NCBI RefSeq assembly: GCF_013204825.1
Contig: NZ_JABMKV010000002.1
Span: forward strand, 310,001-374,000
Length of the DNA: 64,000 bases
Direction: 5' to 3'
Origin: Pedobacter boryungensis
GTDB taxonomy: Bacteria > Bacteroidota > Bacteroidia > Sphingobacteriales > Sphingobacteriaceae
A model generated the notes under the pieces. That model did not search any database. It saw only the letters and a program-made list of their open reading frames with translations, and had not been told where the DNA came from. Numbering within the stretch: position 1 is the stretch's first letter; each line of letters begins with the position of its first letter. Shown here piece after piece: positions 51,369 to 59,621 of the stretch. A program made the translations under genes and the position numbers.

Positions 51369-52055
51369 TTAACTAATTAAAGTTAATCTAGCTAAATATT
51401 GATCTTCATCATTATCAAAAACGATTTCGCACTCCCAACCATTTTCGTTCGCAGTGCGCATCAATGTTTCTTGATCTAAATACAGCCAATTAAACCAATT
51501 ACCTTTTTGCTTTTTGTATTCATAGCAGTAGCTGACTTCTCCGTAATATTTATTTTCGGGTTTTGGAAGTTCAGCATATAAATAAGCAATGTCAGAGCTA
51601 TCAAAAAGTAATTGTCCATCGGGATTAACCAATGATTTTGCTTTGCCTAAAAAGTCAACAAATCCTGCTAAAGTTCCAGTTAAACCTATGCCATTCATTA
51701 AAAACAGCAGTGTATCGTATTTATCTGTAACTTCAAAAACATCCTGCTCAACAGCTTTTTTAATGCCTCGTTGCTGCATTAATTTTACAGCATCTGCAGA
51801 TATATCTATTGCTGTTACATCAGCTCCAGCTTCTTGTAAAATCATTGCATGACTACCTACTCCAGCTCCTACATCTAAAACTTTGCCATAACACATTGTT
51901 AAAGCTTTATGTTCTAAATCTGGCATCTCTTCAAAGCTTCTAAAGAAAATATCAATAGGCATTTCTTCAGGCTCATCATAAGAATTATGTAACCATAAAA
52001 TATCAGCTTTACCTTTTTTATAAAAATCTGCTATAGCGTTTCCAAAAACATCCAT
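51369..52055 (-). CDS. SAM-dependent methyltransferase (class I)
   Basis: The 228-residue protein has the class I motif VLDVGAGVGSHAMIL and the acidic ADVTAIDISADAV. The substrate is unknown. It is 37 nt upstream of nothing else on this strand; the YtxH-like gene precedes it by 37 nt and may be cotranscribed. Confidence 0.9.
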   Translation of the reverse strand: MDVFGNAIADFYKKGKADILWLHNSYDEPEEMPIDIFFRSFEEMPDLEHKALTMCYGKVLDVGAGVGSHAMILQEAGADVTAIDISADAVKLMQQRGIKKAVEQDVFEVTDKYDTLLFLMNGIGLTGTLAGFVDFLGKAKSLVNPDGQLLFDSSDIAYLYAELPKPENKYYGEVSYCYEYKKQKGNWFNWLYLDQETLMRTANENGWECEIVFDNDEDQYLARLTLIS

Positions 52056-52092
52056 GTTTCAAAGATAGTCATTGGTTAGCCTTATGCTAATT

Positions 52093-52299
52093 TTAGACTT
52101 TAACTTTAGCTAAATTATCTTTTACTAAACTGCCTACAGCATTAAGTTTATCTTTAGAGCTATCTAAAAGATCACAAAACCAATCAGTAACTTTTCCTTT
52201 TAATTCGTCGTCTTTATCAGCCGCAATAACTAAGGCAACAACTGCACCTAATGCAGCACCAGCCAATAAACCAGTTAATATTTTTGTTTGCTTTGTCAT
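52093..52299 (-). CDS. YtxH-domain small membrane protein
   Basis: The 68-residue protein has one N-terminal helix with GAALGAVVALVIA (a Gly/Ala-zipper type helix) and a charged amphipathic tail, the pattern of YtxH general-stress proteins. It precedes the methyltransferase by 37 nt. Confidence 0.85.
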   Translation of the reverse strand: MTKQTKILTGLLAGAALGAVVALVIAADKDDELKGKVTDWFCDLLDSSKDKLNAVGSLVKDNLAKVKV

Positions 52300-52384
52300 A
52301 ATTCAAGTGTTTAATTAAATTTCTAACAATATTAAAACGGATTTGTTCTTTATAAGTTGCAATTTCAATAGATATTAAAAGATT

Positions 52385-52771
52385 ATGTTTCAAAAGCTCT
52401 CTTACTTTAACTTAGTATTTTCCTTAATTTATGTATTGATCTATTTAAAAGATGGAACACTCAACTCTACTTTAGGAATACTCGCGTTTATAGTTTTTAG
52501 CTGGCTTGGCTTAAGAAGTTATCAACTGGATAATTATAAATGGAATCTTTGGCAATACTTAGCAGGATTATGGAGTTTGTACTACGCAGGATTTTTAATT
52601 TACGGATCCGTTAATATTCTTATATCTTCATTTGAATATGATTTTGTAAGCAACGATACCATCTTATTTCTTACCCTAACCTTTGTTTTAACAATTGCTG
52701 TTGTTTTACACTTTGTAATTTATTTTAGGAAGAATTTAACGGAAAATTCTCGAGATAAGAATGTACAATGA
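52385..52771 (+). CDS. Hypothetical four-helix membrane protein
   Basis: The 128-residue protein has about four hydrophobic segments and no motif I know. It lies divergent to the YtxH gene and 85 nt before the SGNH hydrolase. Confidence 0.7.
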   Translation: MFQKLSYFNLVFSLIYVLIYLKDGTLNSTLGILAFIVFSWLGLRSYQLDNYKWNLWQYLAGLWSLYYAGFLIYGSVNILISSFEYDFVSNDTILFLTLTFVLTIAVVLHFVIYFRKNLTENSRDKNVQ

Positions 52772-52856
52772 TGATAAAAGGGAATTTTAACATGTGATGT
52801 TGCCAAGTTTGTATTTATTATAAAGGATTTCTAATATTTGTTATACACATTACATT

Positions 52857-53969
52857 ATGACAATGATAAAAAACATTAGAAAAGGATTTCATAATATCCT
52901 TTTCGTAACCTTCTTCCTTTTCATGTTTAATAATGTTAAGGCTCAAACCACTTGGTATAATCCTTTAAAAGAAAACTATCCAGTAATACAAGGTCAAGCG
53001 CAAGCCAATAGTTTTCAAAGGTTACCAGATCTAATGAAAGACTTGGTAAGACAACCAGTTTGGGCTCTTTCGCAAAATACAGCTGGCGAGTATTTAGAGT
53101 TTACTAGTAATGCAAAGAAAATAATTGTAAGATACCAAGTAACTGGCCCGCTAAGTATGCCTCATATGCCATCTACAGGAGTAAGTGGGGTAGATTTATT
53201 TGCGCATGACGATAAAGGTTCATGGGATTGGGCTTCTGGTAAATATGCTTTTAAAGACACTGTAACCTATACCTTCGAGAACCTTGCCGAAAAAAGAGGA
53301 AAAGTTTTTAGACTTTATTTTCCTTTGTACAACTCGGTTAAATGGTTGGAAGTTGGAGTAGATAAATCGGCAACATTAACTTTTTTGCCAATAGATAAAC
53401 AGAAACCAATTGTTGTATATGGAACTTCTATTGCTCAAGGCGGATGTGCTAGTCGACCGGGCTTAGCGTGGACATCTATTTTTGGCAGAAATGTAAGTAC
53501 GCCTGTAATAAACCTAGCTTTTTCTGGCAATGGCCGATTAGAAACCCCGATTATTGATCATATAGCGGAAATTGATGCAAAGTTGTTTATTCTGGATTGT
53601 ATGCCAAATCTAGGCTCAAGAACATTATATCCAGAAGAAGAAATTAGGAAAAGGGTAAACGAAGCTGTTACGAAATTCCAACAAAAATATGCGAATACAC
53701 CTATCTTGTTGGTTGAGCATAGTGGAGGGGGAAATAATCATCTACTAGACACACAAAAAAATGAGGAGTTTGAAACTTCCAGCGCCATTATTGCTAAAAT
53801 TTATAAAGAATTAAAGGCAAGAGGAGTTAAAAATATTTACTTCTTAACCAATAAAGAGATTGGTATGGGCATTAACTCAACTGTTGATGGTGCACACCCA
53901 AATGATATAGGAATGATGGAACATGCAACTGCATTTACTAAGAAATATTGGGAGATCTTTAAGAAATAA
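52857..53969 (+). CDS. Exported SGNH/GDSL hydrolase
   Basis: The 370-residue protein has a signal peptide (about 1-29, NVKAQ) and an N-terminal beta domain (about 40-170). An SGNH domain follows, with block I YGTSIAQGG (nucleophile Ser), the Asn/Gly blocks NLAFSGNG, and block V DGAHPNDIG (Asp and His). Such enzymes are carbohydrate esterases or lipases. Start at 52857 or 2 codons later. Confidence 0.9.
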   Translation: MTMIKNIRKGFHNILFVTFFLFMFNNVKAQTTWYNPLKENYPVIQGQAQANSFQRLPDLMKDLVRQPVWALSQNTAGEYLEFTSNAKKIIVRYQVTGPLSMPHMPSTGVSGVDLFAHDDKGSWDWASGKYAFKDTVTYTFENLAEKRGKVFRLYFPLYNSVKWLEVGVDKSATLTFLPIDKQKPIVVYGTSIAQGGCASRPGLAWTSIFGRNVSTPVINLAFSGNGRLETPIIDHIAEIDAKLFILDCMPNLGSRTLYPEEEIRKRVNEAVTKFQQKYANTPILLVEHSGGGNNHLLDTQKNEEFETSSAIIAKIYKELKARGVKNIYFLTNKEIGMGINSTVDGAHPNDIGMMEHATAFTKKYWEIFKK

Positions 53970-54167
53970 TCACTTTCTTATTTATAGATTACATTGCCCG
54001 CCATTATCTTATTCTTCACCAGTAATGGAAATAGTAAAACTGCATTTAATAAATGTCTCAATGGGTTTTTAAAATACTTTAATTAATTGGTTTTTAATGC
54101 TTTCCCAATTTGAGTCCTGGACTTTTACCTTATTACCTAAAGACTTTAAGTTTTTTCATTCCAACTC
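53970..54167. other. Non-coding stretch before the rplM promoter
   Basis: No gene or hairpin of note. Confidence 0.4.
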
Positions 54168-54198
54168 TTTGATAATAAAAGTATTCTATCTATCTTTG
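54168..54198 (+). promoter_or_regulatory. Promoter of the ribosomal protein operon
   Basis: TTTG (54168-54171), 19 nt, TATCTTTG (54191-54198), a perfect Bacteroidota housekeeping promoter. The RNA then begins near 54204 with CCCT-aaaaaac-AGGG. Confidence 0.85.
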
Positions 54199-54253
54199 CA
54201 GTCCCTAAAAAACAGGGATAATAAATATTTTTTAACAAATTAAATAAAAGCAA

Positions 54254-54697
54254 GTGAATACGTTAAGTTACAAAACTGTCTCTGCCAATGCCAAAACTGT
54301 TAATAAACAGTGGGTTGTAGTTGATGCACAAGGAGAGATTTTGGGGCGCTTGTCTTCTAAAATCGCAATGATTATTAGAGGAAAAAACAAGCCAGAGTTT
54401 ACCCCAAACGTAGACTGCGGTGATAACGTTATCGTTATTAATGCAGACAAGGTAAAACTGACAGGAAACAAATTCGAAGAAAAAGAATACGTTTCTTACA
54501 CTGGTTACCCAGGTGGTCAGAAATTTATTTCTCCAAAAGAATTAATGGCAAAACACCCTACTCGCGTAGTTGAGAAGGCTGTTCGTGGTATGTTACCAAA
54601 AACAAAATTGGGCAAAAAATTGTACACCAATCTTTTTGTTTACGCTGGTTCGGAGCATCCGCACTCGGCACAATCTCCAAAAACCATTAAACTTTAA
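54254..54697 (+). CDS. rplM: 50S ribosomal protein L13
   Basis: The 147-residue protein starts at a GTG and matches L13 along its length, with WVVVDAQGEILGRLSSKIA and the C-terminal AGSEHPHSAQSP. L13 binds 23S rRNA early in 50S assembly. It is first in rplM-rpsI-rpsB-tsf, 16 nt before rpsI. Confidence 0.97.
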   Translation: MNTLSYKTVSANAKTVNKQWVVVDAQGEILGRLSSKIAMIIRGKNKPEFTPNVDCGDNVIVINADKVKLTGNKFEEKEYVSYTGYPGGQKFISPKELMAKHPTRVVEKAVRGMLPKTKLGKKLYTNLFVYAGSEHPHSAQSPKTIKL

Positions 54698-54713
54698 TTA
54701 AAAGAGAAAAGAA

Positions 54714-55100
54714 ATGTCAGTTACAAATACTTCAGGTAGAAGAAAAACTGCAGTTGCCCGTATCTATTTAAAAGATGGCAGCGGCGTTATTACCGTTAAC
54801 GGTAAAGACCACAAAGAATATTTCCCTACGTTACCATTACAATACATTGTTAACCAATCATTCGAAGTTTCAGAATCAGTTGGTAAATTTGATGTAACTG
54901 TAAATGTAAACGGTGGTGGAGTAAAAGGACAAGCAGAAGCAGTTCGCTTGGCAATCGCTAAGGCTATTGTTGAATTAGATGCTGAGAAAAAACCAGCATT
55001 ACGTGCTAAAGGGTTAATGACCCGTGATATGCGTATGGTTGAACGTAAAAAACCAGGACGTAAAAAAGCACGTAAGAAATTCCAATTCAGTAAACGTTAA
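54714..55100 (+). CDS. rpsI: 30S ribosomal protein S9
   Basis: The 128-residue protein matches S9: GRRKTAVARIYLKDGSG, and a basic tail ending KKFQFSKR, which reaches the P-site tRNA. It lies between rplM and rpsB, 20 nt before the latter. Confidence 0.97.
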   Translation: MSVTNTSGRRKTAVARIYLKDGSGVITVNGKDHKEYFPTLPLQYIVNQSFEVSESVGKFDVTVNVNGGGVKGQAEAVRLAIAKAIVELDAEKKPALRAKGLMTRDMRMVERKKPGRKKARKKFQFSKR

Positions 55101-55120
55101 TCTTAAAGGAGACAAACACA

Positions 55121-55966
55121 ATGGCAAGAACTACATATCAAGACTTATTGGATGCAGGTGTACACTTTGGTCACCTTACCCGCAAATGGAATCCGAAAAT
55201 GGCACCATATATTTTTATGGAACGCAACGGAATTCACATTATAGATTTAAATAAAACTTTAACTAAAACTGAAGAAGCTGCAGCAGCGATTAAACAAATC
55301 GTAAAATCAGGTCGTAAGATCTTATTCGTAGCGACTAAGAAACAAGCTAAAGAAATCGTTGCTGAACAAGCAAGAAAAGTAAACATGCCTTTCGTAACTG
55401 AACGTTGGTTAGGTGGTATGTTAACTAACTTCGCTACAGTACGTAAGTCAATTAAAAAGATGGTTACCATCGATAAAATGACTAAAGATGGTACTTACTC
55501 AATTCTTTCAAAGAAAGAGCGTTTGATGATCCAACGTGAGCGTATCAAATTGGAAAGCTTATTAGGTGGTATTGCAGACTTAAACCGTTTACCGGCTGCA
55601 ATCTTCTTAATCGACGTTAAAAAAGAGCATATTGCTGTAGCAGAAGCGATGAAATTAAACATCCCAACTTTTGCAATGGTTGATACAAACTCTGATCCAT
55701 CTAACATCGATTTCCCAATTCCAGCAAATGATGATGCAACTAAATCAATTTTATTGATTACTGATGTAATTATCAAAGCTATCGAAGAAGGTTTAGATGA
55801 GCGTAAACGCGAAAAAGATGATGAAGCTGAAAAAGAAGCTGTAGCTGTTAAAGCTGCTGCTGATGCTCCAGAAACTGCAGCGCCAAGAGAAGCTGGTGCT
55901 AAAAGACCAACTAAAAAAGAAACTGCTGAAGCACAAGCTGGAGCAGAAGATTCTACAGAAGCTTAA
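55121..55966 (+). CDS. rpsB: 30S ribosomal protein S2
   Basis: The 281-residue protein matches S2 in its first 230 residues (LLDAGVHFGHLTRKWNPKMA, LGGMLTNFATVRKSI). It carries a C-terminal Ala/Glu-rich extension of about 50 residues (from about 231), longer than in E. coli but usual in Bacteroidota. S2 bridges the 30S head and body and binds S1. Confidence 0.97.
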   Translation: MARTTYQDLLDAGVHFGHLTRKWNPKMAPYIFMERNGIHIIDLNKTLTKTEEAAAAIKQIVKSGRKILFVATKKQAKEIVAEQARKVNMPFVTERWLGGMLTNFATVRKSIKKMVTIDKMTKDGTYSILSKKERLMIQRERIKLESLLGGIADLNRLPAAIFLIDVKKEHIAVAEAMKLNIPTFAMVDTNSDPSNIDFPIPANDDATKSILLITDVIIKAIEEGLDERKREKDDEAEKEAVAVKAAADAPETAAPREAGAKRPTKKETAEAQAGAEDSTEA

Positions 55967-55974
55967 ATTAAGTT

Positions 55975-56032
55975 GTGGGTTGAGAGTTATGAGTTGCGGG
56001 TTTACCCATAACCTTGTAACCTTCAACCCATA
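55975..56032. repeat. Imperfect inverted repeat between rpsB and tsf
   Basis: Two arms of about 28 bp (55975-56001 and 56004-56032) are imperfect reverse complements, each containing GGGTTGAgagTTAtgAgTTgcGGGT-like blocks. Such elements occur dispersed between genes in Pedobacter-like genomes. It lies inside the transcribed gap before tsf and could form a large hairpin. Confidence 0.55.
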
Positions 56033-56064
56033 ATATTTTATAAAAAAAATAAAAAACATACAAA

Positions 56065-56907
56065 ATGTCTACAGTACAAATTACTGCCGCAGATGTAAAC
56101 AAATTACGCCAACAAACCGGAGCCGGTATGATGGATTGCAAAAAAGCATTAGTAGAAGCCAATGGCGATTTCGAAGCTGCTGTTGATTTATTACGTAAAA
56201 AAGGTCAAAAAGTATCAGCTGCTCGTTCTGGTAATGCTACTTCTGAAGGTTTAGTATCAATCAATATTTCAGCAGATGGTACAAATGGTAAATTAGTTGC
56301 CTTAGCTTGCGAAACTGAACCAGTTTCTAAAGTTGAAGATTTCCGTAATCTTGCTCAAGCTGTTTTAGCAGCAGCGGTTGCTAATAATCCAGCTACTACC
56401 GAAGAATTAGAAGCAATTAAATTAGCAGATGGACGTACAGTTGCAGAAACTATCACTGAATTGACTGGTAAAATCGGTGAGAAGATTGTTATTCAAGAAT
56501 ATGCAAATATTTCTGGTGAGAAAATCGTTTCTTATATCCACTCTAATGGTAAAATGGGTGTTTTAGTGGTGTTTGAAGGTACTAATGGTGTTGATATTAC
56601 TGAAGCTGGAAAAGATGTTGCAATGCAAATTGCTGCAATGAACCCAGTTGCTGTTGATAAAGATGGCGTTGATCCAGCTACTATCGAGCGTGAAATCGAA
56701 ATCGCTAAAGATGTAATTCGTCAAGAAGGTAAACCAGAAGAAATGGTAGAGAAAATCGCCGCTGGTAAATTGAATAAATTCTACAAAGACAGCACTTTAT
56801 TAAACCAAGAGTTTGTTAAAGATGGTTCAATGGATGTTCGTAAATTCTTAAATAATACAGCTAAAGGATTAACTGTAACAGCTTTCAAAAGAGTGCAATT
56901 AGGTTAA
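56065..56907 (+). CDS. tsf: Elongation factor Ts
   Basis: The 280-residue protein matches EF-Ts, with the N-terminal UBA-like part and VNKLRQQTGAGMMDCKKALVE, and the core and C-terminal domains. It exchanges GDP for GTP on EF-Tu. It follows rpsB after 98 nt that hold an inverted repeat, and a strong terminator comes after. Confidence 0.97.
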   Translation: MSTVQITAADVNKLRQQTGAGMMDCKKALVEANGDFEAAVDLLRKKGQKVSAARSGNATSEGLVSINISADGTNGKLVALACETEPVSKVEDFRNLAQAVLAAAVANNPATTEELEAIKLADGRTVAETITELTGKIGEKIVIQEYANISGEKIVSYIHSNGKMGVLVVFEGTNGVDITEAGKDVAMQIAAMNPVAVDKDGVDPATIEREIEIAKDVIRQEGKPEEMVEKIAAGKLNKFYKDSTLLNQEFVKDGSMDVRKFLNNTAKGLTVTAFKRVQLG

Positions 56908-56927
56908 TTAAATCTTTAAAATATCTG

Positions 56928-56955
56928 AAAACCTCGATTTATCGAGGTTTTTTTC
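56928..56955 (+). terminator. Terminator of the rplM-tsf operon
   Basis: AAAACCTCGA-ttta-TCGAGGTTTT followed by TTTTT, 21 nt after the tsf stop. Confidence 0.9.
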
Positions 56956-57018
56956 GTTTAAACTAAATTTAGGTGCACTATACATACAGACTACTATGTG
57001 GTAATAAGAGCAATCTTA

Positions 57019-57026
57019 TATATTTG
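57019..57026 (+). promoter_or_regulatory. -7 element of nagA
   Basis: TATATTTG, 17 nt before the nagA ATG. The -33 box is not obvious. Confidence 0.5.
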
Positions 57027-57043
57027 CAGTCTAATCTCATCCT

Positions 57044-58156
57044 ATGGTAGCCGTAAGCAACAGCCGTTTTTTTAAAGAAAATCAATTAATCGCTAATGAA
57101 ACTGTATTATTAGCCAAAGGAAAAATAATTGCCCTTACTGATGGTACTATTCCAAATGGATATGAAGTCATAGATGCTGAACAAGATTATTTAGTACCTG
57201 GGTTTGTTGATCTACAGATTTATGGAGCTGGAGGTAAGTTATTTTCTGCTGATCCAACCGTAGAGTCATTGACAATTATTGAAGAAAGCTTATTAAGAAC
57301 TGGCACAACTAGTTTTTTAGCCTGCATTGCTACAAATACTCCAGAAGTTTTCAATGCTTGTATTACAGCCGCAAAAGAGCATCAAAAAGTATCAAAGAAT
57401 TGCTTGGGTTTGCACTTAGAAGGACCATTCTTAAATCCAAAACGTAAAGGTGCACACGTGAGTGCATTTATTCGCAAAGCTACACTTGATGAGATTAAAG
57501 CAATGCTTGATTTTGGCGATGGTGTAATTAAAATGATGACCATTGCTCCAGAATTACAAGATGAAAAAGTTATTCAATACCTTTTGGATAATCACATAGT
57601 GGTATCGTTAGGGCATAGCGATGCAAGTTTTGAAGAAGCTACAAAAGCGTATAATTTAGGCATACAAACTACTACACATTTATTCAATGCAATGTCTTCA
57701 ATTCATCATAGAGAGCCCGGGATTCCAACAGCAGTTTTTAATCATGATAAAGCCATGGCAAGTATTATCGCTGATGGCAACCATGTGGATTTTGAAGTAA
57801 TAAAGTTTAGTCAGAAATTGTTGAAAGAAAGAATGTTCTTAATTACTGATGCAGTAACAGAATGTTCATCAGGTCCTTACCAACATCGTTTAGTTGGAGA
57901 CAAATTTGTAATGCCCGATGGCACTTTATCAGGTTCATCTTTAACAATGTTACAAGCAGTTAAAAACTGTGTAAATCATTGTGATATCGGTCTAGAAGAT
58001 GCATTAAAAATGAGTTCATTGTATCCAGCTAAATTAATTGGAGAAGATAATTTGAAGGGAAGAATTCAATCGGGTTACCAAGCAAATATGTTGGTTTTAG
58101 ATCATGAATTGAACTTAAAAGAAGTAATATTTAAAGGAGAATTGATCCACAACTAA
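57044..58156 (+). CDS. nagA: N-acetylglucosamine-6-phosphate deacetylase
   Basis: The 370-residue protein matches NagA: LVPGFVDLQIYGAGG, LGLHLEGPFLNPKRKGAH (Glu metal ligand), VSLGHSDASFEEA and THLFNAMSSIHHREPG (His ligands), and ITDAVTECSSG with the catalytic Asp. It makes glucosamine-6-phosphate from GlcNAc-6-P in amino-sugar recycling. It is monocistronic. Confidence 0.95.
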   Translation: MVAVSNSRFFKENQLIANETVLLAKGKIIALTDGTIPNGYEVIDAEQDYLVPGFVDLQIYGAGGKLFSADPTVESLTIIEESLLRTGTTSFLACIATNTPEVFNACITAAKEHQKVSKNCLGLHLEGPFLNPKRKGAHVSAFIRKATLDEIKAMLDFGDGVIKMMTIAPELQDEKVIQYLLDNHIVVSLGHSDASFEEATKAYNLGIQTTTHLFNAMSSIHHREPGIPTAVFNHDKAMASIIADGNHVDFEVIKFSQKLLKERMFLITDAVTECSSGPYQHRLVGDKFVMPDGTLSGSSLTMLQAVKNCVNHCDIGLEDALKMSSLYPAKLIGEDNLKGRIQSGYQANMLVLDHELNLKEVIFKGELIHN

Positions 58157-58207
58157 ATAATTACATCAATTGTTTAAAAGCATAGCGGCTAAGTAAAAAA
58201 TTGTTAA

Positions 58208-58215
58208 TATTTTTG
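58208..58215 (+). promoter_or_regulatory. -7 element of pyrH, probably leaderless
   Basis: TATTTTTG ends 5 nt before the pyrH ATG, predicting transcription start at the start codon. Confidence 0.45.
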
Positions 58216-58220
58216 AGGTC

Positions 58221-58928
58221 ATGAAGTATAAACGGATTTTACTAAAATTGAGTGGCGAGTCGTTAATGGGTGATTTGCAATATGGCATTGACAATGAGCG
58301 AGTTAGGCAATATGCTGAAGATATCAAAGCAGTTCACGACAAAGGTTTAGAAATAGCAATTGTTATTGGTGGGGGTAATATTTTTAGAGGATTAAGTGCA
58401 GAAAAGTCTGGAATGGATAGAGCACAAGCTGATTATATGGGCATGTTAGCTACCGTAATTAATAGTATGGCTTTACAAGATGCTTTAGAAAAAGTTGGTA
58501 TAAAAACCAGATTATTATCAGCGATTAAAATGGAACAAATCTGCGAACCATTTGTACGTAGAAGAGCTGTTCGCCACTTAGAAAAAGGTAGAGTTGTGAT
58601 TTTTGGTGCTGGAACGGGAAATCCATATTTCACTACAGATTCTGCTGCAGCTTTAAGAGCAATTGAAATTAATGCAGATGTAGTATTAAAAGGAACTCGC
58701 GTAGATGGAATTTATACAGCTGACCCTGAGAAAGATCCAAATGCAACAAAATATACAGAAATTTCTTTCAAAGAAGTGTATGCTAAAGGTTTAAACGTAA
58801 TGGATATGACCGCCTTCACACTTTGTGAAGAAAACAAAGTTCCAATTATCGTTTTTGATATGAATAAGACAGGCAACTTTATGAAAATTGCCAATGGTGA
58901 AGAAATAGGTACTTTGGTTCAAGGCTAA
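58221..58928 (+). CDS. pyrH: Uridylate (UMP) kinase
   Basis: The 235-residue protein matches bacterial UMP kinase: [42 protein letters not shown]. It phosphorylates UMP with ATP. It is followed by frr after 42 nt, the usual order. Confidence 0.97.
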   Translation: MKYKRILLKLSGESLMGDLQYGIDNERVRQYAEDIKAVHDKGLEIAIVIGGGNIFRGLSAEKSGMDRAQADYMGMLATVINSMALQDALEKVGIKTRLLSAIKMEQICEPFVRRRAVRHLEKGRVVIFGAGTGNPYFTTDSAAALRAIEINADVVLKGTRVDGIYTADPEKDPNATKYTEISFKEVYAKGLNVMDMTAFTLCEENKVPIIVFDMNKTGNFMKIANGEEIGTLVQG

Positions 58929-58944
58929 TCTTAACCATTTTTTA

Positions 58945-58952
58945 TATTTTTG
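58945..58952 (+). promoter_or_regulatory. -7 element before frr
   Basis: TATTTTTG 18 nt before the frr ATG, suggesting a second promoter in addition to read-through from pyrH. Confidence 0.35.
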
Positions 58953-58970
58953 TATAAATAAGAACACATT

Positions 58971-59534
58971 ATGAACGACCTCATAAAGAAACAATTAGAA
59001 GATGCACAGGCAGCAATGGAAAAAGCAATTGCTCATTGCGAGGCTGAATTAACTAAAATTAGAGCGGGTAAGGCATCGGCAGGAATGCTTGATGGTATTA
59101 TGGTAGATTATTATGGAGCACCTACTCCATTAGCACAAGTAGGTGGGATTACTACACCAGACGCACGTACTTTAATCATCCAACCTTGGGAAAAATCTTT
59201 GTTGGTACCAATAGAACGTGCAATTATGGAAGCTAACATTGGTATTAATCCACAAAACGATGGTGTAATTATCCGTTTAGTTGTACCACCTTTAACAGAA
59301 GAACGCCGTAAGGATTTAGTAAAAAAAGTAAAAGAGGAAGCAGAAAGAGGACGCATTACTGTTCGCAATATTCGTAAAGATGCTAATGGTAAAATTCAAA
59401 GGCTAAAAGGCGAAAGTGTTTCTGATGATGAAATAAAAACTGGTGAGGGCGAAGTCCAAAAAATTACTGACGCATATATTGTTAAGGTTGACAAACATGC
59501 AGAAGTGAAAGAAAAAGATATCATGACAATCTAA
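58971..59534 (+). CDS. frr: Ribosome recycling factor
   Basis: The 187-residue protein matches RRF: LTKIRAGKASAGMLDGIMVDYYGAPTPL (partly listed), EERRKDLVKKVKEEAE, KGESVSDDEIKTGEGEVQKIT. It splits the post-termination ribosome with EF-G. A terminator follows. Confidence 0.97.
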   Translation: MNDLIKKQLEDAQAAMEKAIAHCEAELTKIRAGKASAGMLDGIMVDYYGAPTPLAQVGGITTPDARTLIIQPWEKSLLVPIERAIMEANIGINPQNDGVIIRLVVPPLTEERRKDLVKKVKEEAERGRITVRNIRKDANGKIQRLKGESVSDDEIKTGEGEVQKITDAYIVKVDKHAEVKEKDIMTI

Positions 59535-59560
59535 TTTCTATATCGTTAGAATGTAATTTA

Positions 59561-59600
59561 AAAGGGAATGTAGCATAGCTTCATTCCCTTTGTTTATTTT
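59561..59600 (+). terminator. Terminator of pyrH-frr
   Basis: AAAGGGAATG and CATTCCCTTT form a perfect 10-bp hairpin (11-nt loop), followed by GTTTATTTTT, 27 nt after the frr stop. Confidence 0.85.
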
Positions 59601-59621
59601 TGAAACCCAAACAATAAAAAA

